Below are positions 31,506-44,032 of a stretch of 64,000 nt of DNA, piece by piece. A model generated the notes under the pieces. It made no database searches. It worked only from the letters and a program-made list of their open reading frames with translations, and was not told the DNA's origin. Source of the stretch: Petunia secreta (taxonomy: Eukaryota > Streptophyta > Magnoliopsida > Solanales > Solanaceae); NCBI GenBank assembly GCA_029990175.1, contig JARKIP010000006.1, forward strand, positions 1-64,000, given 5' to 3'. Both the position numbers and the translations under genes were made by a program. Each line of letters starts with the position of its first letter. Position 1 is the stretch's first letter.

Positions 31506-32517
31506 AAGGCTCGAGTGTTTTTCTTACAAACCCTCGTTCCTTGTGCGTCATGTTTTATCCTTGTCATTTTTGTTGTTCATGTTCTTGTTCTTGAAATTTT
31601 GAAAAAGAAGAAAAAAATGTAAAAACTTGAAAATCACAAAAATTGCTAGATCTTGTTGGTCGTGATAATTTCTTTGATGTTTGTTATTTGGATTTTTCTA
31701 TGATGTTAACCCGTTGTTTGGATACCCCCATTACGTTGATTGATGTTGCGGATTGAAAATTAAAATTTTGAAAACTCAAAAATTCTTGAAACCCTTGAAA
31801 AATTTGCTCAAAATCTTGAATCAAGTTTGTTGTTGGTTGTTTGTTGTTATAAATTATTGGGGTTTGTTTGTAGTAGTTAAGAACACGTTTGGGTATCATT
31901 CAAATTGAAAAACATCTTGAAATCGGTCGAAAAATTGGGTGCAAAAAGACCAAAACCCGTTTTTGAAAAAGCTGAAACACAGTCCCAGGCGGACCGCCCG
32001 CATTCTAGGCGGAGCGCCTGGTTTGCACACTGCCCAGATTTTGCAAAAGCTAGGTGGAGCGCCTAACACCTTGGGCGGACCGCCCAGCCCTGTGATGGGT
32101 TTAGGTAGTTTTATTTCGTAGGTTTTCGTATTTTTTTGGTTTCCGTTGCTTCCGGATAGTACTTTGAGAGTAACACTCCTACTTAATTAGTACTAGTTCA
32201 TTGAGCGATTAGGGTACTCGTGCCTAGAGGAGAGTAGACCTCAAAAAAGTCTCGTAGTATAATTTTTGCTTCAAGTGCGCACCTATATAGCCTAGCATTC
32301 ATCAAGTCCCATCAACTCCACTCTTCCCGAAGAGTATTCGGTTCTTGTGAATTTGTTTGGTTATTGAGGGGGTTGTTCAAATACGAGGAGGCCATTGAGA
32401 TCAAGCTTGTGTGAACCTACCCCAACTTGAGTGTAACCGAGTGACATTCAAAGGTGAGGGAGTGCGTGAGGACTTATACTCTAATATCTTTTCTTGTTTT
32501 TGACTGCGTGTAGGTAC
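31506..32517 (+). other. CRM-2 leader with palindromes and a splice-acceptor-like end
   Basis: Non-coding. GC-rich palindromes (AGGCGGACCGCC and AGGCGGAGCGCCT forms) lie at 31984-32095. The last bases before the gag ATG read TTTTTGACTGCGTGTAG|GTAC, a pyrimidine-rich 3' splice site; the same TGTRTRCAG/TGTGTAG|GTAC-type context is found in CRM-1 and CRM-3. Confidence 0.7.
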
Positions 32518-33860
32518 ATGACGGAAGAAAAAGGAAAAGATACCGTTGAGGTCCCAACAAGCATCTTGGCTACTCTCTTAGCCGAGGTGAAGTCTCTAAA
32601 CCTCAAAATGGAAATATTTGAAAGAGAAAGGACCACGAGTGTCCACAAAGATGCCGGGGAAGGCACAACTGATGGCTCAACCATGAAGCCGGATCAATTT
32701 GCCGAGCTAGCTCGTCAACAATGGTTGAAAGAGGAAGCTTTTGTTCGTGAAAGAATGTTAGGAAATCCCCAACCCTTGGGCAATCCCCAAGGTGAAGTTC
32801 CACTCATGCAACACCGTAGAAATGTAGCACCCCTTGAGCAAGTTGTTGAGGCTCAAGAAGGGGAGGACCCCAGACTTGGTAATAACTATGATGACTTTGA
32901 TGCTCCCTATCCAAATATGAGGGCAATGAATGGTGGCTGGGGAATGGATAGAGGTCGTGGGGAAGTTCGTGGACCTCCAAGGGGTTATGTGGGGAGGAAC
33001 TTGAGGCGTGAGTATGATGAAGTTAGAGGACTACTACGGGGGTCAACCGAAACCAAACCGTGGGGGTTGCGAAAACAATCTAAATAGTGTGAAGATCACT
33101 ATCCGAATTTTCAAAGGGAATAGTGATCCAAAGAAGTTCTTAGAGTGGAAGGTTCAATTGGAGCGGGTATTTGACACAAATAACATGTCCGAGGAGAAGA
33201 AAGCCACTTATGCCATTGCTTCATTTGAGTCATATGCTTCCACGTGGTGGAAATCCGTCCAGAGGTCAAGAAGAAGAGTTGGGATGCCCGTGAACACTAC
33301 TTGGGAAGAATTGAAAGAGGTGATGAGCACCAAATATATGACACCCAAGTACCGGCAAGAACAACTCAAGAGGCTTTATGAGTTGAAACAAGGCTTCAAA
33401 TCGGTTGATGAGTACTTTAACAAGTTTGAAAAGAACCGAATAGCCTTTGACATGGAAATCGAAGATGAGGAGCAACTTATCATCCGATTCAAGAGTGGCT
33501 TAAGCCGAGAGATTGCTTCTCAATTGAGGTTACACATCTTTCATTCTCTTCAAGTTGTTTGTGATGCCATGGTTGAAGCCGAAAAGTAGCTCAAGGAAGA
33601 GAAAGATCCTCGCTATAGGAGTGTTACTTCTACTGCCGTGACTCGACCCAAAGAATGGAAAAGCCCAAACACAAGTGGTGCTAGTGGAAGTCGTGATGTG
33701 AAGAAGCCATTTGAGAAGGCTACTCCAAGAAGTGACTTCAAAGAAGTGGGAGGTAACTCTAAAACTCAATTAAATACTCCTTCTTCTTATAATTTCAATG
33801 TCACAAGTGTAAAGGCTATGGCCTGCCAAAGATTGCCCCACCCAAAAAACATTAATAATC
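32518..33860 (+). pseudogene. CRM-2 gag (frameshifted, stop, damaged zinc knuckle)
   Basis: The start MTEEKGKDTVEV at 32518 follows the acceptor-like site. The N-terminal part is open to 33087, then the frame shifts near 33010-33060. The capsid-like core (FLEWKVQLERVFDTNNM, ASTWWKS, LYELKQGFKSVDEYF) is open to TAG at 33587, replacing the Trp of EAEKW in CRM-1. The knuckle segment near 33800 keeps CHKCKGYG but loses its His/Cys end through an indel. Confidence 0.9.
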
Positions 33861-34546
33861 ATGGATTATGGGTTGGTGTATGAGGAGGAAAGTGAGCCCG
33901 AGGGTGAGGTTTTTGAGGAGAGTGAGGTAGTTAAGGAAGAAGAGGAAGCGACGGAGGGTGATGACCCTAACATGTTCTTGGTGGTACGTCATAGTTTGGG
34001 TGCCATGATGAGTGAGGAGGAGGTGGATGTGCAAAGGGAGAACTTGTTCCATGCTAGGTGTAGGGTGAAGGGACAAGTGTGCTCCATGATTATTGATTCG
34101 GGTAGTTGTGCTAATGTGGTGAGCCAAACCTTGGTTTCATAATTGAAATTGCCTACCCTTAAATACCCAAGCCCCTACCGATTACAATGGTTGAGTGAAT
34201 GTGGGGAGTTGAAGGTGGTGAAGCAAGTCTTGATAAAGTTCAAGATTGGGAATCATCAAGACGAGCTAATATTTGATGTAGTGCTAATGCAAGCTTACCA
34301 CCTCTTGTTTGGCAGGCCTTGGCAATATGATAAAAGTGTGGTACATGATGGCTGAGCCAACACTTACACGGCTAAACATGAGGGCAAGAAATTTGTGCTC
34401 AAGCCCTTGATGCGAAAGCAAGTAAGTGATGACTATAGGCACATGAGGGAATTGAAAGAGGCGCCTAAAGCTAAGTCCCCCATTGTGACTAAGCCTTTGG
34501 CCGAGAGCCCTACCACACAACCATCCATCACCGTAACATTTATGTC
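33861..34546 (+). pseudogene. CRM-2 protease
   Basis: An acidic linker precedes the active site SMIIDSGSCANVVSQTL, with intact D-S-G. A TAA at 34140-34142 replaces the Gln expected after TLV(S/A). Downstream, YRLQWLSECGELKVVK and HLLFGRPWQYD are conserved; another stop follows at about 34353. Confidence 0.9.
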
Positions 34547-34934
34547 ATGATGCAACCGGGTGAGTACTTGAGAGGTAATGATGGCACTAAAATTCTCATT
34601 TGCCTAGTGCACAAAGGCATGGTTTTAAATTCTGATTATGATTATTTTTCTAACCCTAACCCTTTGCCTTGTGTTATTGAGAATGTCTTGAAGGTATTTG
34701 AGGACATGTTCTTGGAGATATGCCGAGTGGTCTTCCTCATTCGGGAGGGATTGAGTATCAAATTGACTTTGTCCCGGAGTCTCAAATCCTAAACAAGCCG
34801 ACCTATAGGAGCAATCCCGAGAATACAAAGGAGTTGTAAAAGCAAGTGGATGAGTTGCTCAACAAAGGCTTGGTTCGTAAAAGCTTGAGTCTGTGTGCCG
34901 TACCTGTCATTCTTGTGCCAAAGAAGGACGGGAC
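34547..34934 (+). pseudogene. CRM-2 RT N-terminal remnant ending at a deletion
   Basis: From MMQPGEYLRGNDG through the pre-RT linker to VPVILVPKKDGT. The RT palm including the YFDD motif is absent: sequence passes within a few codons to RLSTAPLLQLPDF, which in CRM-1 lies beyond the RT. The deletion point is near 34930-34940; by comparison with CRM-1 roughly 0.7 kb is missing. Confidence 0.88.
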
Positions 34935-35630
34935 ATGAAAAATAGGTTGAGCACCGCCCCTTTGTTGCAATTGCCCGACTTCGGAAAGGCATTTGAGGTT
35001 GAATGTGATGCCTCGGGGATGGGTATTGGTGGTGTTCTCATGCAAGAAGGGAAACCTGTTGCCTACTTTAGTGAAAAGTTGAAGGGTGCAACCTTAAATT
35101 ACTCTACGTATGACAAGGAGTTGTATGCTCTTGTGAGAGCTCTAGCTCATTGGCAACACTATCTATGACCTAGGGAATTTGTGATCAAGAGTGACCATGA
35201 GTCATTCAAGCATCTTAGAGGCCAAGAGAAGTTGAACAAGATACATGCCAAGTGGGTGGAGTTCATTGAGTCTTTTCCTTATGTAATTCATTACAAGAAG
35301 GGAAAGGACAATGTTGTAGCCGATGCACTTTCTAGGAAGTTCACCCTTGCTACCACTCTTGCTTCTAGGCTTATGGGTTTTGAAAGTATAAAATTGATGT
35401 ATGAACATGACCCAAAGCTCAAGAGCATTCATGATGCTCCAGTGAGTGGGGAGAAGGTGGAGAAATACCAATGGGTAAATGGCTACATTTTCAAGAATGG
35501 GAGAGTGTATGTCCCCGAGTCCTCTTGGAGAGAATTGCTAGTGCGACAAGCACATTGTGGGGGCTTGATGGGTCACTTTAGGGTTGATAAGACTATGGCC
35601 ATACTTAAAGAGCAATTCCATTAGCCGAAG
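34935..35630 (+). pseudogene. CRM-2 RNase H and integrase zinc finger
   Basis: RNase H with FEVECDASGMGIGGVL and YDKELYALVRAL, interrupted by TGA at 35166-35168 (Trp in CRM-1), then KSDHES and NVVADALSRK. The integrase zinc finger begins HCGGLMGHF; TAG at 35622-35624 replaces the Trp of FHWPKM. Confidence 0.9.
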
Positions 35631-36426
35631 ATGAGGCCTCTTGTGGAACGCTTTTGTAATGCTTGTTTAGATTGCAAAAGGGCTAAGTCTAGATCCAACA
35701 CCCATGGCTTGTACACTCCTTTGACCATACCTACTAGTCCATGGGTTGATATTTCTATGGATTTTGTTATGGTTTTACCTCGGACTAGAGGAGGATACGA
35801 TAGCATTTATGTTGTCGTTGATAGGTTCTCCAAAATAGCTCACTTCATTTCGTGCAAAAAAGAGTCATGATGAACAACATGTAGCTTCTTTATTTATTGA
35901 TAATGTGTTAAAGTTGCATGGGGTGCCTCGCACCATTGTTAATGATAGGGACTCTAAGTTCCTTAGCCATTTTTGGAAGTGTTTGTAGGGTGTTCTTAGC
36001 ACAAAATTATTGTTCTCTATGTCCCACCACCCTCAAACCGATGGGTAAACCAAGGTAGTGAACCGAACCTTGGGAGCTCTACTTAGAGCTATGACCAAAG
36101 GTAAGACCGGGACATGGATTGATAAGTTACCACTCATGGATTTTGCATATAACCGCACTTTGTATAGAATGATTGGCATGACTTAACTTGAGTGTGTTTA
36201 TTGTTTTAATCCTTTGATCCGCTTGATCTTACCCTTTGCCAAGGGATGCAATTGTTAATTTTGAAGGTAAAACTCGAGCCAAGGAATTGCTTGAACTTCA
36301 TGCCAAGGTGAAGAAGAACTTAGAGTGAGGCCTATGAAAAGATTGCAACCAAGAAGAACAAGAGAAGGAAGAAAGTGGAACTCAAGAAAGGAGACTATGT
36401 GTAGGTGCACTTCCGCATGGAGAGAT
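35631..36426 (+). pseudogene. CRM-2 integrase core, interrupted by Ogre-2
   Basis: CNACLDCKRAKS completes the zinc finger. DISMDFVM holds the first Asp and IVNDRDSKF the second. A stop at 36046-36048 and Lys in place of the catalytic Glu (TKVVNRTL, CRM-1 TEVVNRTL) remove activity. Reading ends at VHFRMER, where Ogre-2 begins at 36427; the tail resumes at 62423. Confidence 0.9.
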
Positions 36427-37016
36427 TGTCATACCCGATTTTGGACTCAACTCGGGACGAGTCGGGTTTCAGATTTGACTGGGTAACTCATTTGAGTTTA
36501 AGAGTTGGAGTCGCCACCTAATATAGTTTCTAAGGTGTATTAGGTCACCTATTTTGTTTCTAACCAATTTTAACAATTATCTCCTAACTTAGTCTACGAA
36601 CCAGAAATTCTAGGTAAGAGGTTCAAGTAAACTCGAGTTGAAAGGGTTAGGCACCTCTCGAGCCCCACCAAATATGGTTACCGGCCGGACTTTATAATTG
36701 GGATTCGAAATAAGTAACTAAACAATCTAAACTAACTTATTAGATATAGGCAAATAACTAGATGATATAATAATTAAGATAAGAGATCCTAATAGGCTTC
36801 CTCCTTAAGGATTGCACCTTGCAAAAAAGGTGAAAATGAATTAGTAAAACAATAAATAATAAATAGTAAAAAATAATAATAAATACTAATAATAACAATA
36901 GTGAGAACAAAATAATAATAATGACAAAAAGACTTCTCTTTGAATTGTTCTCTTCCAAAATAGGTTATCGCTTCTTTCCAATTTTACCTCGCAAGATTTA
37001 AAGAAAGAGTTAGTGA

Positions 37017-37043
37017 ATAGTAATAATATTAATAATAATAATG

Positions 37044-37086
<43 letters not shown>

Positions 37087-37110
37087 GAGTAATAATAATA
37101 ATAATAGTTT
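37017..37110. repeat. AAT/ATT microsatellite in Ogre-2 left LTR
   Basis: Nearly pure (TAA)n over about 90 bp. The right LTR has a shorter, more interrupted tract at 60165-60225. A poorer AAT-rich tract lies at 36845-36925. Confidence 0.92.
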
Positions 37111-38470
37111 TTCAAAATAAAGGGGGAAAGGGATTTTTAAAAATGTCGGCTCAGGTGTCTATGAATTGGGTGGAGGTTAGGGACATCGATACGGCTGCGA
37201 ACACGACGGCCGGTCGAGTTGCCATGCCAAGTACCGGTCTCATCACTCCATCATCGGCTCGTTTGTAGTCACGGCTTATACACTTCATCATAGCCTTTTG
37301 TGTGTTTTAGGGGTGCGGGAATGCGTCGTTCAAGTGTAGTATCATGTTCAAATTAATCAAATAGGCCTCAAATAAATAATTTATTTTCCTTGGCCATATT
37401 TGATATTGAGCCCGTCAATTCATTGTGTAAGCCTCAAATAAGTGTATATTTTCATAGGCTTTATCGAATCAATTATCTGTTCAACATCCAGTAGGTCCCA
37501 CGGTAGTGTAGTATTTGTTCAACATCCAGTGCAATGCCCATCCAAAATCAACTGCTGGTCAACAACTTCCTCCAAAAATAAAATTGTAAAAGGGGTGAGT
37601 AGAAGTGAAATACTATCCAAGTAGGCAAAAGCAAGTGAATATAAGAGTAGTAGCTAGAAGCTCATCAAAACAGTGAGATAATAAACAACACAAATGGAGT
37701 AAAGCGCTAGACACAACCCATTTCAGATGCCGATAAACAGAGCAAATTTTCAGGCGAGAGGAGGAGCGGCGGCGACCACTTATTGGTGGCGTCACTGCCG
37801 CTCTTGGCTGCCATGGTTGATTTTTAGCCATAAGAATAGAAGCGAACTCCAGCGACAACGATCGAAGTAAGAATAGAGACCCAGCGGCGATGGGTTTCTC
37901 CACCGCAGCTACTGATGCTTCCCCTTCCCTGGTTCCCGACGACCCACTTTCTTCTCTGTTTCCCTTCGATCTCCCCTTCTCTGTTTCAGATTAGTTTCTG
38001 ATTTTTTGTGTGTGCGATGGTGTGTGATGGTGGTTTTGATGGGTGTGTTAATGGAGTGAGAGAGGAGAGATGACGACGGGAGTTGAGGAGTGAGTATATT
38101 TTTTGTGTACTCATTCTGTGTGTGTGTAGTGATCTATGACTAATTGATGGTGTGGGGAAGATGAAGTGGGGAGTTGTGTGGTCTGTGTATTTTTATGCAT
38201 GTGAGGAGGAGAATCCTGAGGGGGCCGTACTGTGAATGCCTGTGTTGGCTCTGTTATCAAAAAATGGCGTGAAGATGATAATGAGAGAGAGGTCTGATGT
38301 GCGGGTATAGTGTTCTGGATTTGTGGGGAAGAAAGTAAGGGATGTAGCGGGGAAGGAGAAGACTCCCAAGAAAGTGGGGTCGGCTGTATAAAATGTCTGA
38401 TGTTTAGTGGGGAAGAAGACAAGTGGGGGGGTGTGTGTATTGTCTGATCCGTATCCCTGTGTGTGTATAG

Positions 38471-38478
38471 TATTTATA
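38471..38478 (-). promoter_or_regulatory. TATA box of Ogre-2 left LTR
   Basis: TATAAATA on the minus strand in TTCTATAAATACTATAC. The right LTR has TATAAACA at 61580-61573. Confidence 0.6.
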
Positions 38479-39329
38479 GAATTAAGGAAGGTGATAGGGG
38501 AGTGATTTGGGGAGCTCATCTTGAATTTTGGGGAGATTGCTTGATTTAGGGGGTTGATTATGTGAGGAAATTAGGGTGGGTAATTTAGGGAGAAAAATTG
38601 GAAAAGATTTAAAGAGGAATTTTGGGAGAGATTTTGGGGATGTGAAGATAATGAGAATATTGAATTGGATTTAAGAGATATCATTTAAATAAATAAAGAA
38701 AATGAATTTGGACTACCTTTTTTCTATATTCAAAGGAATTTGAAATAAAATAGAGAAAAAGGGGAAATGTATTTGGTTAGAAATTTGGTCTAGGTTCGAA
38801 GTAAAATGTAAATAAAAATAAATAAAGGTAAATAAAGAATTTTGGGTAGTAAATTTGAAATATGGAAGAATTAATTAAAAAAAATTTGGACACTTTAATT
38901 GGCCAATATTTAATTTAAAGGTGTAAAAATAAAATATAGATATACATATATTATAAAATACACAAATAAATATTAAATAAACTCAAATAAAATTATTTAA
39001 ATATATACAATCACAAATAATTGCTAATTTGCACAAATAATCACAAATTGAAACAAACTTGATATGTAGCCTAAATGACGTAATTATATAATATAGCCAC
39101 TAATATTATAAATGTACTAATTTCACAAATAGTCATAGTTTTGAAAAATAGCCTAAATGATGTAAAAGTTACGTAATATAGCCACACTTAAGTATATAAT
39201 ATATAAATAGAGTATAACGCACGTAAATACATGATTTCTAATACACATTTTGCATAAATAGTCACATTGCACCCTTAAGTTGAATTATGGCCAATTTTAG
39301 AAAAAAGAGGATAAAATTGGGTGTCAACA

Positions 39330-39342
39330 GCTGCCCCCTCTT
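39330..39342 (-). promoter_or_regulatory. Ogre-2 polypurine tract
   Basis: The minus strand reads AAGAGGGGGCAGC directly before the LTR, nearly identical to the Ogre-1 tract. Confidence 0.92.
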
Positions 39343-39464
39343 ATCCCGGGGATGATGAAAGAGTCTTCAGGCAAAGATAGTTGACGGAGCAGCCAATTTT
39401 GTCACGACTGGTGGGGAGAATGGAAATTTTTGGATTTTTTGGCCGAACCCGGTCTCTGATTTGC

Positions 39465-39504
39465 CTACATATCTCGGGTTTCACGAGAATCATGCCGCGT
39501 GTAG
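39465..39504 (-). other. Conserved Ogre 3'-UTR hairpin motif, copy c
   Basis: Arms CTACA (39465-39469) and TGTAG (39500-39504), preceded by TTGC and followed by TTCTAG, as in the Ogre-1 copies at 403-439 and 2540-2576. Confidence 0.6.
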
Positions 39505-39639
39505 TTCTAGAATGGCATGTTGCCTGTATGAGACGTTTATGACGCACAATTTTACATGTAAATACTAGACTTATCCAAGTATGTAAAGTTTAGGTTCGTG
39601 TGTGCTTTGCTTTTTGGCGAGATAAATGAAGAATGAAGT

Positions 39640-40505
39640 AAAGGCACTGGCGAAGGTGAGGTAACCTCAACAGATCGAGCGTGGGAAAAGAGGCTTATAA
39701 TCGTCCTAGTTATGAAAATGTGGCGCGCTACACAGCTATAAAGAGGAGTTTATAGGTACATAGTTTCCACTTCATCTCGATAAACGAGTAATATCTCCCT
39801 CGATATTGCCTTGACTGAGCGGGAAAGGATTTGAGGGGCGAGTTTTATAAATGCGCACGACTCAAATAGATGGATACGAGTAAGCACGAAAACACGCACG
39901 ATTGACGCAGATAGGCTTGGATAGGCAAAGTAGGTATCGGTTGGAAGGAAATGCAAAATGACATCTTAATTCGCAATGAAGGATTAGGCAGGTTATTTGT
40001 GAGGGCATGGAATGATCGGCTTTTGGGCATGTCAGAATTCAACAGAATATGTATTTTGCATGTAGGACAAAAGCGTTCTCGAAGTCGAGATAACATCGAT
40101 AGACCGAGTCTGGTGAAATAGGCTTGTAAACGTCCTAGGTATGAAGATGTGGTGCACGACACACCCATAAAGAGGGGTTTACATGGGCAGATTTTCCACT
40201 ATAACTCAATAGAGAAGTCATCTTGGCCTCGACATTGCCTTGAATGGACTGAGGAGCATTGAGGAGTGAAGCACGATAAATATGCACGATTTGAACAGAT
40301 AGGAACGAATAGGAAGAAATACAGAGTTGGTACCCAATAGGTGAGGAAAGATTAGGTAGATCACTGGTGTGAGTATAAGATTGCGGCTTTGAGCGCTTTG
40401 GAACTTGGCAAAATAGGTAGCTTGCAGATACAGTGAAAGCATTGACTGTAGGATTAGGCCTTTTAAATTGGATTTTGGGATGAAGCTTTGTATGTATTTG
40501 AGGCT
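39640..40505. repeat. Two diverged ~428-bp direct repeats in Ogre-2 3' region
   Basis: Phrases such as GTCCTAGTTATGAAAATGTGG (39703) recur as GTCCTAGGTATGAAGATGTGG (40131), an offset of 428 bp. Flanking phrases (ATAAAGAGG-GTTTA, TTGCCTTGA-TG) keep the same offset. The copies are strongly diverged. Confidence 0.75.
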
Positions 40506-40904
40506 TTTGTGTTTGCACAATTGGTAGTGATTTTGGGAGCAGGCGTGAAAGTGGGACGCGGGGGTTTGTCGAGAGATAGGAGAGTCCTTATAGCAAAATC
40601 AAAATAAATGCAAATTGAGATAAAAACAAAGATAAAGTAAACTTCCCTGTTGAGTTGAGCTCTTCTTTGTCTGGTCTGCTTTCGAGTGCTCAGTGATAGG
40701 GAATGTGTGCCTCTCCTCTAGGGGATATCTATTTGCATAAGTGCTCCTCGTTAGGAGGTGATTGCTTTGTCGTTTTGAACTATTGTTGGATCATCTTGCC
40801 AGTGTGACGCCGGATTGTATGTCTATTGCTTTTCGTCTTTTAAATGTGTGCTTGTCACGTCGGCTTGTGTATTCCTTTTGTATTGTTGTCTTTTCAACGG
40901 GCTG

Positions 40905-42005
40905 TCTACCCTCCAGGCTGTCTTCCTGTTACAATGTCAAAATTTGCATCGGGTTGTGTACCCTCCGCGGTGTCAGTTTCGACATCGGGTTGTGTACCCT
41001 CCGTCGGTGCTTCGAGCTGTGTACCCTCCGTCGGTGCTTCGGGCTGTGTACCCTCCTCAAGAAATGTAAATGCAAATCGATATCAGGCTGCGTACCCTCA
41101 ACCGACAATTCGGGTTGTATGCCCTCAGCTAATTTAAAATGCAAATCGATATCGGGTTGTGTACCCTCAACCGACTCCTCGGGTTGTATGCCATCAGCTA
41201 ATTTAAAATGCAAATTGGTATCGGGCTGTGTACCCTCAACTGATGCCTCGAGTTGTATGCCCTCAGTTAATTTAAAATGCAAATCAATATCGGGCTGTGT
41301 ACCATCAATCGACGCTTCGGGCTGTGTACCCTCAGCTAATTTAAAATACAAATCGATATCGGGTTGTGTACCCTCAATCGATGCTTTAGGTTGTGTGCCC
41401 TCAGCTAATTTAAAATGACAAATCGATATCGGGTTGTGTACCCTCAATCGATGCTTCGGGTTGTGTGCCCTCAGCTAGTTTAAATGACAAATCGATATCG
41501 AGCTGTGTACCCTCAATCGACGCTTCGGGCTGTGTACCCTCAGCTAATGTAAATGACAAATCGATATCAGCTGTGTACCCTCAATCGACGCTTCAAGATA
41601 TGTACCCTCAGCTAATGTAAATTACAAATCGACATCGGGCTGTATACTCTCAGTCGACGCTTCGGGTTGTGTACCTTCAGCTAATTTAAATGACAAATCG
41701 GTATCGGGCTGCGTACCCTCAACCGACGCTTCGGGCTGTGTACCCTTAGCTAATGTAAATGACAAATAGACATCGGGCTGCATACCCTCAGTCGACACTT
41801 CGGGCTGTGTACCCTCAGCTAATTTAAATGACAAATCGGTATCGGGCTGTGTACCCTCAATCGACGCTTCGGGCTGTGTACCCCTCAGCTAATATAAATG
41901 ACAAATCGACATCGGGCTGTGTGCCCTCAATCGATATCGGGTTGTGTGCCCTCAGCTAATGAAAGTGTAAAATTCGACGTCGGGTTGTGTACCCTTAGTC
42001 GATGC
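40905..42005 (-). repeat. 69-bp tandem array in Ogre-2 3' region
   Basis: About 13 full units between 41075 and 41990 spaced 69-70 bp, each built from two CGGGYTGTGTACCCTC half-units plus an AATTTAAATGACAAATCGATA-like spacer. It is preceded by shorter half-unit copies from 40905. Because 69 is a multiple of three, both strands stay open over long stretches (40929-41447 minus, 40762-41418 plus); the minus frame would give a 23-residue repeat containing EGTQPEAS. I see no evidence that it is translated. Confidence 0.92.
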
Positions 42006-44032
42006 ATCAAGAGTAAAGTGCAACAATTGTAATGCTATTGTATGTCATGCGATGTGCTAAGGAAGCTATCATGTTGCTGTTATAAGGACTTTTCTTCAAA
42101 TTTTTTAGGGGGCCTCTAAAATTTCTGCCCCATTGTATATCATGTTATTGTTTGTGACAGATCACCGAGAGAGAGTGGTTGCATTGCACTGAACACCAAG
42201 GTATTGGCTAGAGTCTGCATTCGTCCTTTAGTGTGATGAACGGATGTATCGCTGAGTACGTGGATATTTTGCATTCTCAGACTGGGGTTTGATATTTAGA
42301 TTTTGCTGAATTTGGAGATTGCCCCAAAATTGTATTTATCTTAGGCATTGCTTTCGAAAGTAGTGGAGCTAACTTTGATGGATAGGCCTTTGTGGAAAGT
42401 GTGTTTGTAGTTTTGGAGTTGTAGTTTCCCTTTGTCGGTTTTTGTTGTACCACCGTTTTGCTTTGGGTTGATCAGGCTCTGAACTTTGTGTTTTGGTACT
42501 GGATGTCTTGCGGTGTCATAGTATGGAATATTTGAGTGTAGATCTTGTTGGATCGAATTTAGGAATGGGTATCTATGGAGTAGTTTGTCTGTTGGTTGCA
42601 ATGTCATTTGATTGAGCTAAAGGAACAAAGGCGTGAGGTTTTGTTTTTTGGTACGTCCATGATTGGGTTGAGCCTGATAGGGTTGTAGTTGAAAGTCTTG
42701 GCAAAGAGGATGTTGTTTATTGTGTAAGTTGGGTGCAGTGTAAGGTTGTGGGCTTGGTCGTATAGTGAGCAGATTTCTTTGTTGTGACTCTCGTGTGAGG
42801 GTAATGCAGGTTGTACGGCATTGGGATGGTTCAAAGGACTTTGTAGTAGGAGAAAGTGTTTTCAGCCTGGCTTGCCGTTTGGGCGTTTATAAATGCAGAT
42901 TCTTGACCGATTTCTGTGTTCAAGCACAAGGTAACCCTAACAAAGTGGTGAAATACATAAACGAGTGTGGGCATGTTAGCAAAGACTTGAAGCAAAAATG
43001 ACATATGAGCTTAAGAGAATGCCTAGATCGCGGATGACGGATTAGCGCTTGAATTTGGAGGTCGTGATGGATCGTATGGATATCGCAAGAGATTGCCTAA
43101 GTGCTTTGTGTAGCAGTCCAGGCAAGGATTTTGGCCAAATGACCGATGCTTGTTTAAGCAGGGGATGAGGAGTTGCATGTTAATGAAAGGTGTTGAAGGA
43201 TGTTGTGTAAGGAATAGATTGTGTTGTGTAACAGAAAGGGATGCTGGCTTTTGTCGAATACCAGGACCTTGAGTGCGTTTGTCATCCTTCCCTTCCAAAT
43301 TTGTCTTGTCATGATGACTATGTGTCCTCGAAGAGATACTTGGTGTCTTTCTTGCTTGTCAACCAATTGCTGCAATATAGTCCTTACACCAACTTCCCAT
43401 GTTGAGTAATATCTTATTGTTGAGCCGTTGAACTCGATGTAGGTTGGCTACGTATCATGTGTACTCTTAGATTGCTACGTCCTTTTGTAATGGTCATCAT
43501 GAGACTTCATATCACCCCTAATAAAGCCTTAGACCAAGATTTCTCCAAGAAGTCCATTCGCCTGTGCTTTTGTTTCAGCTCAACCCTTGCTATGGTAAGA
43601 ATCTCAAATGACCTGATTGTCTTGCTTTATCTTCTCTAGTGATGGAGATATGCTTCCAAATGCTCCAGGGGTCTCCAGGTTGGTTATATGATGATGGCTT
43701 TGTAATTGTGTTTTGTCTCTCTTTTGCAAGTTGAATCGGCTTGCTTGTTTTGGTTGTTGTGCACAAGTATTTGCTACACCTCTGTTTTTCAATATTATAT
43801 TTTGCTGGCCCTTTGACTGCTATTTTGATCATGATCGGAATAAGTTGGAAAGTGCTTTGGGTCATAATTATGTATTGTAGGAGGTGTGACTGTGTGGACA
43901 GGTGCAACAAAGCGATCCTTGGATGTTGGTGTCAAAAGGTCTTAAGGTTCCTTTGAGTTTGACCAACATTTTCCTTGCCTTGTCAATTTTCATATTGCTC
44001 GATGGAACAATTGAGGTGCTTGGGGCAATAAG
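42006..44032 (-). other. Ogre-2 interior between the 69-bp array and CRM-1
   Basis: About 2 kb with no recognisable domain in any frame. The short ORFs here overlap on both strands and resemble chance frames. It ends at the TSD ATAAG (44028-44032) of CRM-1 and continues at 54728. Confidence 0.7.

Larger units (their letters stand above)
36427..39329 (-). repeat. Ogre-2 3' LTR (left)
   Basis: 2903 bp. The minus strand starts TGTTGACACCC at 39329 and ends GTATGACA at 36427. Contains an (AAT)n tract at about 37020-37105, TATAAATA at 38478-38471, and the block GAGTCGCCAC...TTAGGCACC shared with Ogre-1. Confidence 0.94.

Noticed and set aside
36758..36958. Hydrophobic isoleucine-rich ORF, also at 59907-60107
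   Set aside because: Produced by AAT/ATT-rich tracts in the Ogre-2 LTRs.
40905..42005. CRISPR-like array
   Set aside because: Units are contiguous, without unique spacers, in plant retrotransposon DNA.
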